From NCBI RefSeq assembly GCF_051020765.1, contig NC_134930.1:8866001-8930000 (forward strand): 64,000 nt of DNA, given 5' to 3'. The DNA comes from Lasioglossum baleicum (Eukaryota; Arthropoda; Insecta; Hymenoptera; Halictidae). The position numbers and the translations under genes were made by a program. The notes under the pieces were generated by a model. That model was given only the letters and a program-made list of their open reading frames with translations. It did no database searches and was not told where the DNA came from. Below, piece by piece: positions 24,201 to 32,080 of this stretch (the stretch's first letter is position 1; every line of letters starts with the position of its first letter).

Positions 24201-26537
24201 ATCGATAAAATGTCGCGGAAGTGTATAAATCAGCCGGACTCTTTTTGTTACATTTATGACGAAATTGTTTTAAAATCAAAACACAGGAATATAATTCCTG
24301 CAGTCATCTTTCATGTAGATATTTCAACAATCGTAAAATGTTACCAAGGAAAACGCTTATGTGCGATGCTTGCAGATTACTGTTGAACTCTTATCAGTGA
24401 AGATCCAGATACCACGTACAAGCGTCAAGCAAGGCGGAACTACTAGAGGCCCCTAACTACTTTCAGTGCAAAAAATACATTTAATGTTTCAAAAACTGCA
24501 GATTTTAAACCAGACTCTAAACCAGAGCTGGGCACATATGATTTAGAATAAGATAACAAATAATCATTTTAGATGGGAGAAATTAGTTGACATACTTTAT
24601 TATTTCTATTTTACAAGTAACATAACAATTTATTCTCTTTTGACGATCAAATCAAATAGATTAATATCAGATAATATTCTATTTCAATTACTTTATTGAA
24701 CTTAAATATTAAATCATTTATTAGTTTTTTAGTTTTTGTAGTTTAATAATTATAATTTAGTTGCACTGGCTTCTAAAATAGCTTACCAGAAACACAATGG
24801 TAAATATAGCATTGTTGCAAACAAAAACAATTTTTTTTAAGGAGCAGATGGTGGCAGTGCACAGTACTTATGTATGTTAGGTGAATCTGTAATTCTGACG
24901 CAATTTCTAATATACTGTAGATATGATGTAAATGTAATTTTCAACAGTTAAAGTGATTCGAGTAACTACTTTATAAAAAAATGATATGTGTACAATGGAA
25001 AACTATTTCAAATTCCATTTGAAATTCAAATAATGAAGTGATCTAAAATTTGATTGTTCATGTAAACTAACGCATGATTATTCCAAGTGACATGTAGCCA
25101 GATAAGATAACATGGTATCTTCACCTTCGCAAGGTAATGTGGGGTCTCAGAGACCCCAGCTTCAGATTTTTGAAAAGAATTTTTATATGAATAAAATTAA
25201 ATCTGTTTTTTTTTACTTTTTATCCTGTGTTATTCTACAGGGTGTCCCAAAAAATTCTTTCAACAGCCGGAAATGGGAGGTTCCTGAGATCATTTGAAGC
25301 AACATTTTCCTTTGCAAAAATGTTATCCGCGGCTTGGTTTAGAAGTTATTAACGAAAAACCACTGACCAATCAGAGCGCGATCTAGGCGCGAGTTGACAC
25401 AGTCGGCCCGGCGCGTCAACTGTCTCTTGGCTGACTGTGCCAACTCGCATCTAGGTCGCGCTCTGATTGGTCCGTGGTGGTTTTTAGTTAATAACTCCTA
25501 AACCAAGCCGCGGATAACATTTTTGCAAAGGAAAATGTTGCTTCAAATGATCTCAGGAACCTCCCATTTCCGACTGTTGAAGGAATTTTGGGACACCCTG
25601 TATATCCCAAATTTATTAAAAACGAGGCTATTTGTGAAATTCATTTGTCGGGGTCTGAGAGACCTCACCTTACTATTTATGTGTTATTAGACATTTCGAA
25701 TAATTAGGATTTTTCGAATAACACTGTCCAACTTTCAACTTTTTTTATGTTCGACAAGTACTGTTGGGTGATTCTTATAGTTTTTTGCGCTGATTCTCTT
25801 AACTTTTCTCCTAGACGCACAGTCTTTGAGAAACGTAGCTTTGAAAAAAAACATATTTTTCAAAGCCATGTTTCTCGAGAACTGTGCGTCTAGGAGAAAA
25901 ATTAAGGGCAGATTCGGAATCGGCGCAAAAAACCCTGTAAGAACCACCCCACAGTAATTGTGGAACAAAGGTGTTGGACAGTGGAATTTATTTTGGTAAT
26001 GTCCAAGCCTGTTTGTATTTAACTCTCTAAAGTTTTCCAGAAAAGATGTAAATCTGGATGTATCGTTTGTGTTCTGCAACAAGTGTAGACAATTTTGATT
26101 TCGTAGAAAACTACACAGCTCAATGATAAATAATGAGCATTTCAGAGAAACTAGATTTTTGTAAATATTTGATTGTAGGAAAATCTGGATCGACTCGTCT
26201 TCGGTAGTTGTAGGATCAGAACACTCACCTGGTACGGATGATCATCGATACTTGCTGGTTGGCCTCCAACAATGCGACTCTCGTCATCGACTGAAAGAAT
26301 CAATAGTTGAGTTACCGTTTCCTCTTGCATGGCTATTGAAGACATTCTAATTAGAGCGTAGCGTTGGCGCTGTGTTTCGATGGGACTTAATGGGCTCCCT
26401 TAAATCGAGAACAATTGGACCAGTGGGAAAAAGGTGCTCGAGGTTTTACGACGCGACGTCGACTCGACCAGAGCGAAAAATAGAGTGAGCAATGCACCCT
26501 CGAAAAAATTGCCGAACAATATAAAGTGAACGTACAT
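3117..26537 (-). CDS. Protease A: trypsin-like serine protease gene
   Basis: This minus-strand gene is assembled by eye from six exons: 26450-26537 (tentative), 26229-26290, 20927-21015, 18147-18285, 12195-12458 and 3117-3263. Splice phases join without a break and all introns are GT..AG (159, 5213, 2641, 5688 and 8931 bp). The product would be about 262 residues, with about 227 in the mature S1 domain. It has SR|IVGG activation, TAAHC, YDIAVI and GDSGGP with the His, Asp and Ser triad, and six cysteines able to form the three usual disulfides (42-58, 168-182, 191-220). Residue 189 is Asp, with Gly at 216 and 226, so cleavage after Arg or Lys is expected. It is probably a secreted zymogen. 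It is a paralogue of protease B upstream, in the same orientation. The physiological role cannot be told from sequence. Confidence 0.85.
3587..3770. mobile_element. MITE, CAGTAAAGTCGCG termini
   Basis: Termini are CAGTAAAGTCGCGATC on the left and the complement of CAGTGAAGTCGCGATC on the right, flanked by TA (3585-3586, 3771-3772). The interior motif ATGACTGCGTC followed by a GC-rich stretch recurs in the larger relative at 22790-23685. It is non-coding, of Tc1/mariner type by its TA duplication, and lies in an intron of protease A. Confidence 0.65.
3771..7744. other. Intron of protease A, no gene seen
   Basis: This is the proximal part of the 8.9-kb last intron. The 4.0-5.0 kb part looks single-copy and mildly GC-rich. 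From about 5.8 to 7.2 kb there are recurrent 'ACCTTGAA / AAGGTCA' phrases also seen near 9.2, 32.7, 35.2 and 46.1 kb, which suggests worn inverted-repeat elements without clear ends. No exon, RNA gene or intact element was recognised. Confidence 0.4.
7745..9057. mobile_element. ATTACTGCGG-family element, copy 1 (left-truncated)
   Basis: It aligns by eye with the complete copy at 55285-56334: the same internal order, the same (A)TTACTGCGG motifs (for example at 7932 and 7963), and a right end ..GTTTAACC followed by TA at 9058-9059. The left terminus is missing. The copy is non-coding; short frames inside are not conserved between copies. Confidence 0.55.
9418..9778. mobile_element. CAGGGTGTCCC long-TIR MITE, full copy 1
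   Basis: Both ends read CAGGGTGTCCCAAAATTCC going inward and TA flanks both sides (9416-9417, 9779-9780). Nearly the whole 361 bp is one palindrome: about 165-nt arms that include ATTAACGAAAAACACGG-like and CCAATCAGAGCG segments. It has no ORF. Other copies lie at 25238, 42076 (half), 59377 (half), 60175 (deleted) and 32507 (end only). Confidence 0.75.
9894..10161. mobile_element. piggyBac-type MITE (CCCTTTGCACTC)
   Basis: TTAA occurs immediately outside both ends (9890-9893 and 10162-10165). The termini are CCCTTTGCACTC and GAGTGCTAAGGG, and a TTAA target with CCY termini is the piggyBac hallmark. It contains a short (GA)n run and no ORF. It sits in the right arm of the surrounding foldback. 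Confidence 0.7.
10263..11034. other. Intron of protease A, nothing recognised
   Basis: AT-rich non-coding sequence. I see no exon, element terminus or RNA gene. Confidence 0.4.
11035..11382. repeat. 97-bp tandem repeat, about 3.5 units
   Basis: The phrase ACAATTATAAAATACATTG recurs at 11147, 11244 and 11341, a spacing of exactly 97 bp, with a more diverged leading copy. Each unit is itself palindromic around TACATTGTAATTGAATTACA. It is very AT-rich. It begins after CAGAGTTGTGCA, which resembles hAT-like MITE ends elsewhere in the window. Confidence 0.8.
11440..11912. mobile_element. TAGTCAT-type inverted-repeat element, copy 1
   Basis: The phrase CATTTAGTTATCACTAAC and the one that follows it are shared with the palindromic element at 43437-43775. 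The right part ends GATTATTGCCCTACTCTG, matching GATTATTACCCTACTCTG there. The middle (about 11590-11850) is an unrelated insertion that resembles the ATCGAAACGT..GCAAAA..GCTTT repeat at 23.0-23.6 kb. Confidence 0.4.
12195..12458 (-). CDS. Protease A, exon with TGWG and Asp189
   Basis: The reverse strand reads LKKPLEYGG.. through VVTGWGVLKSHGQLSNQL, then the C168 and C182 regions (SNAEC, MICAG) and ends GGRDACQ before GTAATT. It is 88 codons at phase 0 on both sides. The acceptor is AATTTCAG. It continues directly from AVIR of the Asp exon. Asp is six residues before the catalytic Ser across the splice, giving trypsin-like specificity. Confidence 0.92.
12680..13381. mobile_element. Transib-like non-autonomous element T1
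   Basis: Termini are CACAGTGGGCTCGATTGAAG on both strands, and the 5-bp sequence CGTCG directly repeats on each side (12675-12679 and 13382-13386). A CAC-beginning terminus with a GC-rich 5-bp duplication is the signature of Transib elements. CACGCGACATTT lies 24 nt in from both ends. The 702-bp interior is AT-rich with no transposase. One subterminal end is nearly identical to an end of the element at 60622-63058. It sits in an intron of protease A. Confidence 0.7.
13706..13881 (+). pseudogene. Mariner transposase 3' end and right terminus
   Basis: Codons 13706-13807 read LYERGIMKLPGRWQKIIE.. and end EYFTD plus TAA, the conserved tail of mariner-family transposases. The sequence then runs to a right terminus TTGCCAACTCAA with TA after it (13882-13883). 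The 5' part and catalytic domain are absent, so this is a dead fragment. It is inside an intron of protease A on the opposite strand to the gene. Confidence 0.7.
14051..14658. mobile_element. Foldback MITE with CAGGGTGGTTAA termini
   Basis: The ends are CAGGGTGGTTAA and its complement, with TA on the right and TG on the left. Long arms at about 14051-14225 and 14505-14658 pair (for example the complementary ACGCGTCCAC phrases); the middle is a looser 280-bp spacer. It has no ORF beyond chance frames. Confidence 0.6.
14689..15460. mobile_element. Foldback element carrying another MITE in its loop
   Basis: The left end CAGGGTGTAACAAAATG follows TA. The left arm (14766-14935) and right arm (15275-15440) are inverted copies sharing AAATTGACCTTGA and TTTCTATTGCATCG. 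At the loop, where the arms would meet, a second element (14939-15271) is inserted. A related left end starts at 45207. Confidence 0.55.
14939..15271. mobile_element. MITE inserted in the loop of a foldback
   Basis: The termini are CAGAGTGTCCCAGTATTG and, on the other strand, TAGGGTGTCACAGTATTG. They are flanked by TG and TA. The terminal homology runs inward for roughly 75 nt with gaps. It is non-coding. Confidence 0.55.
15530..17851. other. Intron of protease A, no gene seen
   Basis: Mostly single-copy looking AT-rich sequence. There is a G run at about 15632 and a GC-rich hairpin-like patch near 16700-16750. No exon continues either protease, and no element ends were found. Confidence 0.4.
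17852..18025. mobile_element. piggyBac-type MITE (CACTAAACCTACC), right end lost
   Basis: The left end CACTAAACCTACCGAGCC follows TTAA (17848-17851). The body contains the phrases CCGCACAAAG-complement and ATTTTTATTATTTCAATAAT. The expected right terminus GGTAGGTTCAGTG is missing, though it is present in the copy at 32899-32999. This copy is uninterrupted at the place where copy 27368-28864 holds a 1.3-kb insertion. Confidence 0.5.
18147..18285 (-). CDS. Protease A, Asp exon
   Basis: The reverse strand reads AFTPLISIKAGTSNLKEDG then IVVEAREIIAHEMYD and SDYDIAVIR, then GTGAGT. It is preceded by TTTCAG. The first base completes an Arg codon begun by the His exon. The Asp in YDIAVI is the catalytic Asp102 in an S1 fold, and the HEMYD segment is the usual lead-in. 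Confidence 0.92.
19617..20030. repeat. Decayed element with GGGGCAAGTCCG motifs
   Basis: Several copies of GGGGCAAGTC or its complement GACTTGCCCC occur at 19620, 19820, 19842 and 20008. The spacing suggests remains of an inverted-repeat transposon whose ends start GTGGGGYAAGT. Element limits are uncertain. Confidence 0.35.
20040..20483. mobile_element. Tc1-type MITE fragment, right end present
   Basis: The right end is the complement of CAGTGATCCCCGCTAATAT, followed by TA (20484-20485). The interior (20100-20340) is an inverted homologue of 43985-44110, sharing GTATCAATTAAACA and TTTAAAGATGGTAAAAAT. The left terminus is lost. Confidence 0.5.
20927..21015 (-). CDS. Protease A, His exon
   Basis: The reverse strand reads VSLRYNNRHVCGGAIIS and EEWVVTAAHCVQ, 29 codons plus two bases, between TATAG acceptor and GTACGC donor. 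TAAHC contains the catalytic His57 with Cys58, and VCGG contains Cys42. Its length, 89 nt, is identical to that of the homologous exon in protease B. Confidence 0.93.
21704..21945 (-). pseudogene. LINE-like C-terminus with CCHC knuckle
   Basis: A minus-strand frame of about 80 codons without an ATG reads SNFNKHLQLLKRTKKARG, then CDLCGDKYGSLEHLTRDC and a charged tail ending EKTA and TAA at 21704-21706. The Cys-X2-Cys-X8-His-X4-Cys pattern resembles the zinc knuckle at the C-terminus of jockey/R1/I-type LINE reverse transcriptases. An in-frame stop lies just upstream and no RT domain follows, so it is a 5'-truncated dead copy, as LINEs usually are. The plus strand here appears pyrimidine-rich for the same reason. 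Confidence 0.45.
22195..23752. mobile_element. CAGGTA-terminus element hosting a second element
   Basis: The termini CAGGTAGCAGTCCTACAACACGG-like (left) and CAGGTAATCC..ATAACACGG (right, complement) are flanked by TA (22193-22194, 23753-23754). Subterminal repeats of the phrase ATAACACGGTTTCGC-like occur near 22230 and 22290. The 896-bp element at 22790-23685 is inserted within it. No ORF. Confidence 0.55.
22790..23685. mobile_element. CAGTAAAGTCGCG-family element with internal inverted copies
   Basis: The left end TAGTAAAGTCGCGTTTACTGTCC and right end complement GGACAGTAAACGTGACTTTACTG belong with the MITE at 3587-3770; TA flanks both sides. Inside, a ~200-bp unit containing GATCGAAACG and TTGCAAAATTGCTTT occurs three times: 22912-23097 in reverse, and about 23190-23410 and 23440-23600 forward, so the interior can fold on itself. 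Confidence 0.55.
23939..24163 (-). pseudogene. Deleted mariner with transposase tail
   Basis: The left end TTGGGTTGGAACGAAAG after TA and a right end complement of GAGTTGGAAAG bracket 225 bp. On the minus strand, 24074 down to about 24012 reads EKLPRKWQKVIEQNGKYVIE, the conserved C-terminus of mariner transposase. The rest of the gene is gone. A G run (24001-24010) follows the tail. Confidence 0.65.
24164..25123. other. Intron of protease A, nothing recognised
   Basis: AT-rich sequence with no exon or element ends that I can define. Near 24530 the phrase CCAGAGCTGGGCAC resembles hAT-like MITE termini, but no partner end was found. Confidence 0.35.
25124..25695. mobile_element. TTAA-type MITE (CTTCGCAAGGTAA) split by another MITE
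   Basis: It is an inverted homologue of the intact element at 32081-32304, sharing CTTCGCAAGGTAATG and TTTTTGAAAAGAATTTTT. It is interrupted by the TA-flanked MITE 25238-25600; the uninterrupted copy reads straight across this point. The right terminus is eroded. Confidence 0.6.
25238..25600. mobile_element. CAGGGTGTCCC long-TIR MITE, full copy 2
   Basis: This is a 363-bp palindromic copy of the family described at 9418-9778, with TA duplications at 25236-25237 and 25601-25602. Arms pair over nearly the whole length around a GC-rich centre (CGGCCCGGCGCGTC). It is non-coding. Confidence 0.75.
25722..25983. mobile_element. 262-bp palindromic MITE, CACTGTCCAAC ends
   Basis: CACTGTCCAAC begins the element and its complement ends it. 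Arms of about 110 nt pair, including TCCTAGACGCACAGT and ACTGTGCGTCTAGGAG. The centre is a short A/T spacer near 25850. No clear target duplication, so the superfamily is open. Confidence 0.55.
26229..26290 (-). CDS. Protease A, activation-site exon
   Basis: The reverse strand reads DDESRIVGGQPASIDDHPYQ between TTTCAG and GTGAGT. R|IVGG is the zymogen cleavage site and the new Ile N-terminus. The exon starts at phase 1, so a further upstream exon is required; see 26450-26537. The exon end, YQ before VSL, is the same boundary as in protease B. Confidence 0.88.
26450..26537 (-). CDS. Protease A, tentative signal-peptide exon
   Basis: The reverse strand from ATG at 26537 reads MYVHFILFGNFFEGALLTLF and then FALVESTSR plus one base, then GTAAAA. 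Its phase joins the next exon exactly, across a 159-bp intron, to give ..TSRLDDESR|IVGG. ALLTLFFALV would be the hydrophobic core. The donor is not ideal and the N-region is unusually hydrophobic. The alternative is that the true signal exon lies elsewhere upstream. Confidence 0.4.
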
Positions 26538-27367
26538 GTCGCAACAGATCGGAGTGTCGTTAAAAAAATTAATAATTGCCAGCAAGGCGTCCGAACAACG
26601 AACAGTGCGCGTTAATTTGCAACACGTGAAATGCGTTTCGAGTGGTGGGGAACGGCTCATGTGATATTTGTGTGTTGTTTTTTCTTGTCTTTTTTGTTAT
26701 CGCGAGTGGTTCCACTCTCTTTTTTACACAGGTTGATGCACTTTATGGAGATTGAGTGTACTTACGTTGCAGTAAAAAGAGCTGCGACAACACGACTGGC
26801 GCGAGCTGCAACCACAGAAACACGAGGAAGGTATACATAGCGGGAACTTGCCGAAGAAACTACCTTCCACCATCTGGCTCGCCCTTCTTTTATTTCGATA
26901 TTCGGGTTAATTGTCGTTCGTATCAATTTACTTGGACACGACGAAAAATTTCCGATCCACGAAAGTCTCGGACCGCCGCCGACCTAGATTCCGCATCGAT
27001 TACGCAAAAAGAAGGACTGAAATATAATTTCAGCGCCGCCAGCGGACGCTTACACCATTCATTTAGTACGAAGCCATTAAGCGTGTCTCTAACGCGATTC
27101 GGCTTTCGATGTACCTAATTATGAAAAAAAGAGAATACTTTTAGAGATTAAATATCTAAATTTAAAGATTAAATATTAAAACGAACGCATCGAGCTCTGA
27201 AAACAGAGATTTCCAAACTTGTTCCACGTTGGAACACGTTGCGACTCCTGATATTTTAACGGAACACCTTGGCTGTTTTATCGAGTACGTAGGTATAAAT
27301 AGTAAATCAAATTAGTGAGCAAATCAGTTAGAAGACAAGGATTGATTCTCCAATCGTAATTATTTAA
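26538..27367. other. Region upstream of protease A
   Basis: This is the likely 5' flank of protease A if the first exon is right. It is less AT-rich than the introns and looks single-copy. I cannot identify a TATA box or initiator with confidence. A plus-strand frame from 26631 begins with a signal-like hydrophobic stretch, but nothing joins to it. Confidence 0.3.
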
Positions 27368-28864
27368 CAGAAAACCTACCATCATCGGTCCAAATTACTG
27401 GTTTCAGACTTTTCATTTTACAATTATTGAAATAATAAAAATAATTTCATAAGAAATGATTAAATAGGGTACATGTACCTATTGCTGCGGGTGTACGTTT
27501 CACTGCGGTATTTTCTCCCAATGAGATTAAAATACGTAAAAATAAATATTTTGCATCGAATAAATTTGTACAATTCAATGAGAATGTAGTCTCGTTGGCG
27601 AGGCAAACAAAATTGTCAATCATATATTCTCATATCTTTACAATCTCAGGACTTGACAAAACATTCTTCACAAGAGGAATAATATAAGACCATTTTACCT
27701 CTATCCCGATCAACAAAAAACTGTTGTTCTCATGATTGTACATTCTTTATATTGCTTGAAATTGTATAGAGGAGTTTCATTATTATATTTTTGGGTACCT
27801 AGTTCGATACAATAAAAATATAAAAAGAAACTCTTCTTGTCATTTTAATAAAAAATATTAAGGCTTCAGGATAACATTACATCAAAGAGAAGGAGGAGCT
27901 CATCACTGCAGCACAAAAATCACTAGGAATGTCCCTAATACTGTGGTATGAATTGCAACTACAATGAAAAACGAGGTTCACTTTAGCGTAACGTTTTAAG
28001 TTCGGTACCTATTCGAGAAACGTAAGCAGGTAGGATACGATTCTACATAGATAAAGAGTATTATAGATACAGTAAGAAGAGAGAGATATGGCTAAAGTTA
28101 AATCGAAAAGTAATAAAAAAACAGTAACAAAAATAAAAGTCGAAGTAAAGTGAAGTGCACGAAAAGAAGTATGTACTTATGGAACTGAAGAAACAAAGAA
28201 AGAATGGAGATTTTAAGGAATAAAAAGGAAGAAGAATTGAGAAAGACAAAGGAGGTTTCATTTTAAATTCAGTTGTGAAATGTTTTAAACTTTACAATGC
28301 TCTTAATTTAAAACAGCTTCAAACTAAAGATAATGAATATTACTCAAGTGTTTGTTAAGAGAATGTTATTGGTTATTTATGTGATATTATACTGCGGTGT
28401 TAAAATTAATAAAAGTTATTGTATTTTAAAATTCATTTAAAATGTAATAAATTAAAAAATTGTTTCTTACGTAGTTTGTTGCCGTATGCTCGTATATTTC
28501 GAAATCTAATTCGCAGTAATGGGTACGCAGTAATTAGTACTGTCCGTCCAACGAGAGTTGGCACAGATTTTGCTAGTTTGCGAGTTGTATTAGGTTTTGA
28601 GGGACACTAATTTTTATTTTGTGTCCGGATCACATCCATATAATGCTTACACATACTATTATTTCATGATAAATTAGGAATAATATTAAAATTAGGAATG
28701 ATATTAAAATAATGTACGATCGAAGCGTAATACCGCAGTAATCGGTATATTTTTAGTAGAGCACTTATTGCAATAGGAGCCGCACAAAGTCTAAATAAAA
28801 TCAATCTTGTCATTTATATTGGGGAACATGTGTCAGTTACTTTTAAGGCTCGGTAGGTTTAGTG
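27368..28864. mobile_element. piggyBac-type MITE split by a 1.3-kb element
   Basis: The left end CAGAAAACCTACCATC follows TTAA (27364-27367); the right end GGCTCGGTAGGTTTAGTG is followed by ATAA, one base off TTAA. It is the same family as 17852-18025 and 32899-32999. The element at 27477-28755 interrupts it between the two halves; the copy at 17.9 kb is continuous there. Confidence 0.6.
27477..28755. mobile_element. ATTACTGCGG-family element, copy 2 (inserted)
   Basis: It begins GGGTACATGTACCTATTGCTGCGG-like after TA and ends near ACCGCAGTAATCGGTA. Relative to copies 1, 3 and 4 it is in reverse orientation. It contains a short frame beginning MAKVKSKSNKK at 28089 with a partly similar start (MAKL..) in copy 1, possibly a vestige of a coding region, but stops follow within 25 codons. 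Confidence 0.6.
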
Positions 28865-28986
28865 ATAAAAGGAAACACGTAGCAGTAGTACAATAGACTA
28901 GAATGCTCTCCAAATCAGAATAACTTTTTTAAAATTGCACCAAACCACATGATTCTTTTTTGCAATTGGAACCATTGGATTATTAA

Positions 28987-29225
28987 CACTTTACCTACCG
29001 GAAGCCTATTAATAGGATTTTCAATAATTCTGCTGTACCAAAAGAAAGCATAGAAATTTTCATTTACATTGCAATCTTGAATGAAACTATTAGAATACGT
29101 TATTGAGGGTGAATTGTTAGTTCACAATGAACATTACTGTTACTATTGAAGGTTCCATTAAAAAGTGTTTAGCCATGTACCATAGATTTTTCAAAATTAT
29201 GCAATAGTCACCGGTCGGTAATGTG
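28987..29225. mobile_element. piggyBac-type MITE (CACTTTACCTACCGG), copy 1
   Basis: Termini CACTTTACCTACCGG and, on the other strand, CACATTACCGACCGG, each next to TTAA (28983-28986, 29226-29229). It is 239 bp and non-coding. A second copy in the opposite orientation is at 40992-41232. Confidence 0.75.
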
Positions 29226-29229
29226 TTAA

Positions 29230-31004
29230 ATGACGTGCAAAAAGATTGTGATAAAATTGTAATTATTGTAACTCTTGAAGCGGTGTCCGCTATCAAGGAC
29301 ACACATTGGTTTACAAGTAAAATTTTTTGCGAATATAGCCGACCGCCATAACCTTAGAGGAAAATGTTGTTTCGAATGATGACCTTAACAACATATTTCA
29401 AGGTCATTGCAATCGAAAAGGAGGTAGCACATCGACACGTTTACCCTCGTCTGTTTTTAACTTGCAATCATTTAAAGATGCCAACGCGCCCGTGCAAGAG
29501 TGTGGTGACACACACACACACATCATACACACACATCGCTAGATCCGTATATGAAATTACAAGTTTTTTTTCAACACGAACTGACGCTTCAACATCGCAA
29601 TGTGGAGTTCAGAAGCGGTCAATTGTGATTCCTGAAAGTCCAATCTATGTCTATCCAGAGCCCAAAATGCATATTTTTACGTTATCGAGGAATAATATAT
29701 AACATTCGGCAGATACCGCCTGTCACGAGGCATCCGAAGCAAGCATGATATCGCAAGATGGTCGCCACTGAAAGATTTTCGTAAATATTGAGAGATTTAT
29801 CGTTCGAATCGAAAAAATCGCTCTGCATCGACATAACCAGGATATGTACAAAGACGGTGGTGTGTATTTTTAGTTGATTAATTCATTATTTAAACACAAA
29901 AAATGGGTTGGAACAAAAACAGCACCTCGAGGTTCCGAAATTTTGCACTAGTAGCACCACTGTCCGATGAAAAAGATGCACATACTGGTATTATTAGCTT
30001 TTTGTAAGTGCAGACGTCAAGGACTTATGAAGGTCAACTTTCATTTTTTAAATGGGACCATATATTTTTTGTATTCCCCAATCGATGCAGAATTTAAAAA
30101 AGCATTAACCCACGTACTTTGAAAAATGATTGGCCATTTTTTCCATAAAATCAAGAGCAGCGGGAATGGTTGGCATGCCCAGTTACTTCCCTTACCCTGC
30201 GCCGCGCCGGGGTTGTTACGATCGCGAAGGAGCGAAGTAAACTGCGTTCGGAATCGATGCCAGGTCTGTTTAGAAGACGAAGACGCCGATCACCGACGGC
30301 ACGTACAATAGCGACGTCCGTTCCCGTCGCGTCGTCCTTTACGAGTCGGCCACCTGTGCAAAGCTACAAAATCGACTGGGAACCGAGGCACGTACGCGAC
30401 AGCTGTAAAATTAATAATTTCGAACAAATAATTCGATGACATACCACGTCTGAGCCCGGAAGAGGTGAGAACGATGCACAGCGCGTATGTATCGGTTCAA
30501 GTGTTTCTTCTCTGCCCTGTGTACTCAACGCTGTGCATAGGTACAGTCGAGGGGACGCCTTTTCATTAGCGAGCTTCATACCGAACAGGTAGTTCTTTCA
30601 TCAAGCCCTCGCTGTGTACGTGTCACTCCCTCTCCCTCTTTGCACCTCTCTTTCTCCTTCTCTTTCCTCCGATCTCGGCCTCTCTTGTCGCACCCGGCTG
30701 TTACCTCGATCGCGTTGTCGTGTGGTGTCGTGGACATGTTTTTTGTTCAAATGTACATATGCCCTCTGTGTTGGCCGATCGTTTCAAAAAAAGATACTTT
30801 GCACGGTAGAACACTTCAGGGTTTGAAAGTGTCGACGAGCACGCTCTTTACTGTCCACGCTCGGAAAGATCCTATCAACCTGCTACCTGTGTTTTTGAAA
30901 ATCCGTTTGACTAGAAACACTGCAATATCCGCAGGCAAAATTGATACATTGTCTCTGTATTTATTAACACAGAGTCTCTCTCTCTCTCACTCTCTTATAG
31001 ATTT

Positions 31005-31005
<1 letters not shown>
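29230..31005. other. Stretch without a recognised gene
   Basis: 29345-29405 and parts near it carry the 'aaaaagctgttcagaatg' type repeat. A CA-rich run lies at 29510-29530. 30170-30760 is GC-rich and looks single-copy, with several overlapping open frames on both strands, none with a recognisable domain. It could hold a promoter or exon of an unknown gene. Confidence 0.35.

Positions 31006-31083
<78 letters not shown>
31006..31083. repeat. (GA)n microsatellite, about 39 units
   Basis: Pure GA dinucleotides for about 78 bp, preceded at 30975-30988 by a short (TC)n, so the two can pair. Any ORF across it (an RERERE run) is an artefact. Confidence 0.95.
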
Positions 31084-31087
<4 letters not shown>

Positions 31088-31724
31088 CATATGATTTTAC
31101 ATTTATTTTATCTTCACAAACAGTTAATATTCTAATTCCATTATATTCAATATTTTATTCTTGACTCAATTTTTCACCAATCTAAAATATTAACAAAAAT
31201 ATATATTTAATATTTTGTCAACAAATCTTGGATACAACGTCAACAATAGTATGGTCAAACGTGTTGACATCTAGTAGTCATAAAGTTCTCGAAGTGCAAT
31301 CTGTACTAGTTTTGTATGAAACACTAAACGAAGTACTTTAAAGCATCAAAATGAAAGGGGTTTTATAGGATATTAGAAGAGAAGTATTTATTGTGTACTA
31401 AAAGATGGAATAAAGGTATTAGAAGATTTGACTGATGTTGTTATATCATTTTTGGCTTATTTGATTTATTAAAAGAAAAAATGCATTTTCTTGACTTTCT
31501 CATAATTCATTTGAACATTTTTTCTTAACCTACATGAAAATCTGCCTTCTAGTAAGGGTAAAACCTCGTCGTTTTACAAAAATTAGTTAAGTTAAACCGA
31601 TGGAGACCGCAATTATTTTTGTACCAAAATAATACGGTAAATATTAACAAAAGGGGACCCAGCTCCGATTCCGTTGCCCCGATGAACAACTTTTTCCTAT
31701 ACATATACCCGTCACTCGGTCTTA

Positions 31725-31900
31725 GGGTGGATTTATAGTGGAGCAGCGAGGTGAGCTCTGTGCGGTGAAAAAAAAAAGAAGAACATAGAAAATACATATG
31801 TACTTTTTCATTAGTATGTGTCGAAATGTTGTCACGAATGTTGGTTTCTTTTCACCGCGCCGCTATCATCGATGCTCGCAGCTCCACTATAAATCCACCC
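31725..31900. mobile_element. Harbinger-type MITE with TTA duplication
   Basis: The ends are GGGTGGATTTATAGTGGAGC and its complement, with TTA at 31722-31724 and 31901-31903. A 3-bp TTA/TWA duplication is typical of PIF/Harbinger. The flanks rejoin to form a repeat that exists uninterrupted at 57036-57110 (other strand), which supports the boundaries. 176 bp, non-coding. Confidence 0.75.
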
Positions 31901-32080
31901 TTAGTTTCCGAGATATTTGCAAAAAATCTTTCAATAAATCGAGATTACGAGTACAGTTTATTGTGCAAGTTTTAATGCAGGATACACAAAAATAAAATAT
32001 TAATATCTTGAATCAATTGTTTATTGGATACATAGTACTCATTATCTAGATCCGTTTATTTAAAGTATAAAGTCTTTTAA

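Noticed and set aside
26631..26840. Signal-peptide-like start on the plus strand
   Set aside because: A hydrophobic stretch alone, with no splice donor or exon that continues it.
30640..31164. 174-codon plus-strand ORF
   Set aside because: Its second half is a translated (GA)n microsatellite and the first half has no domain.
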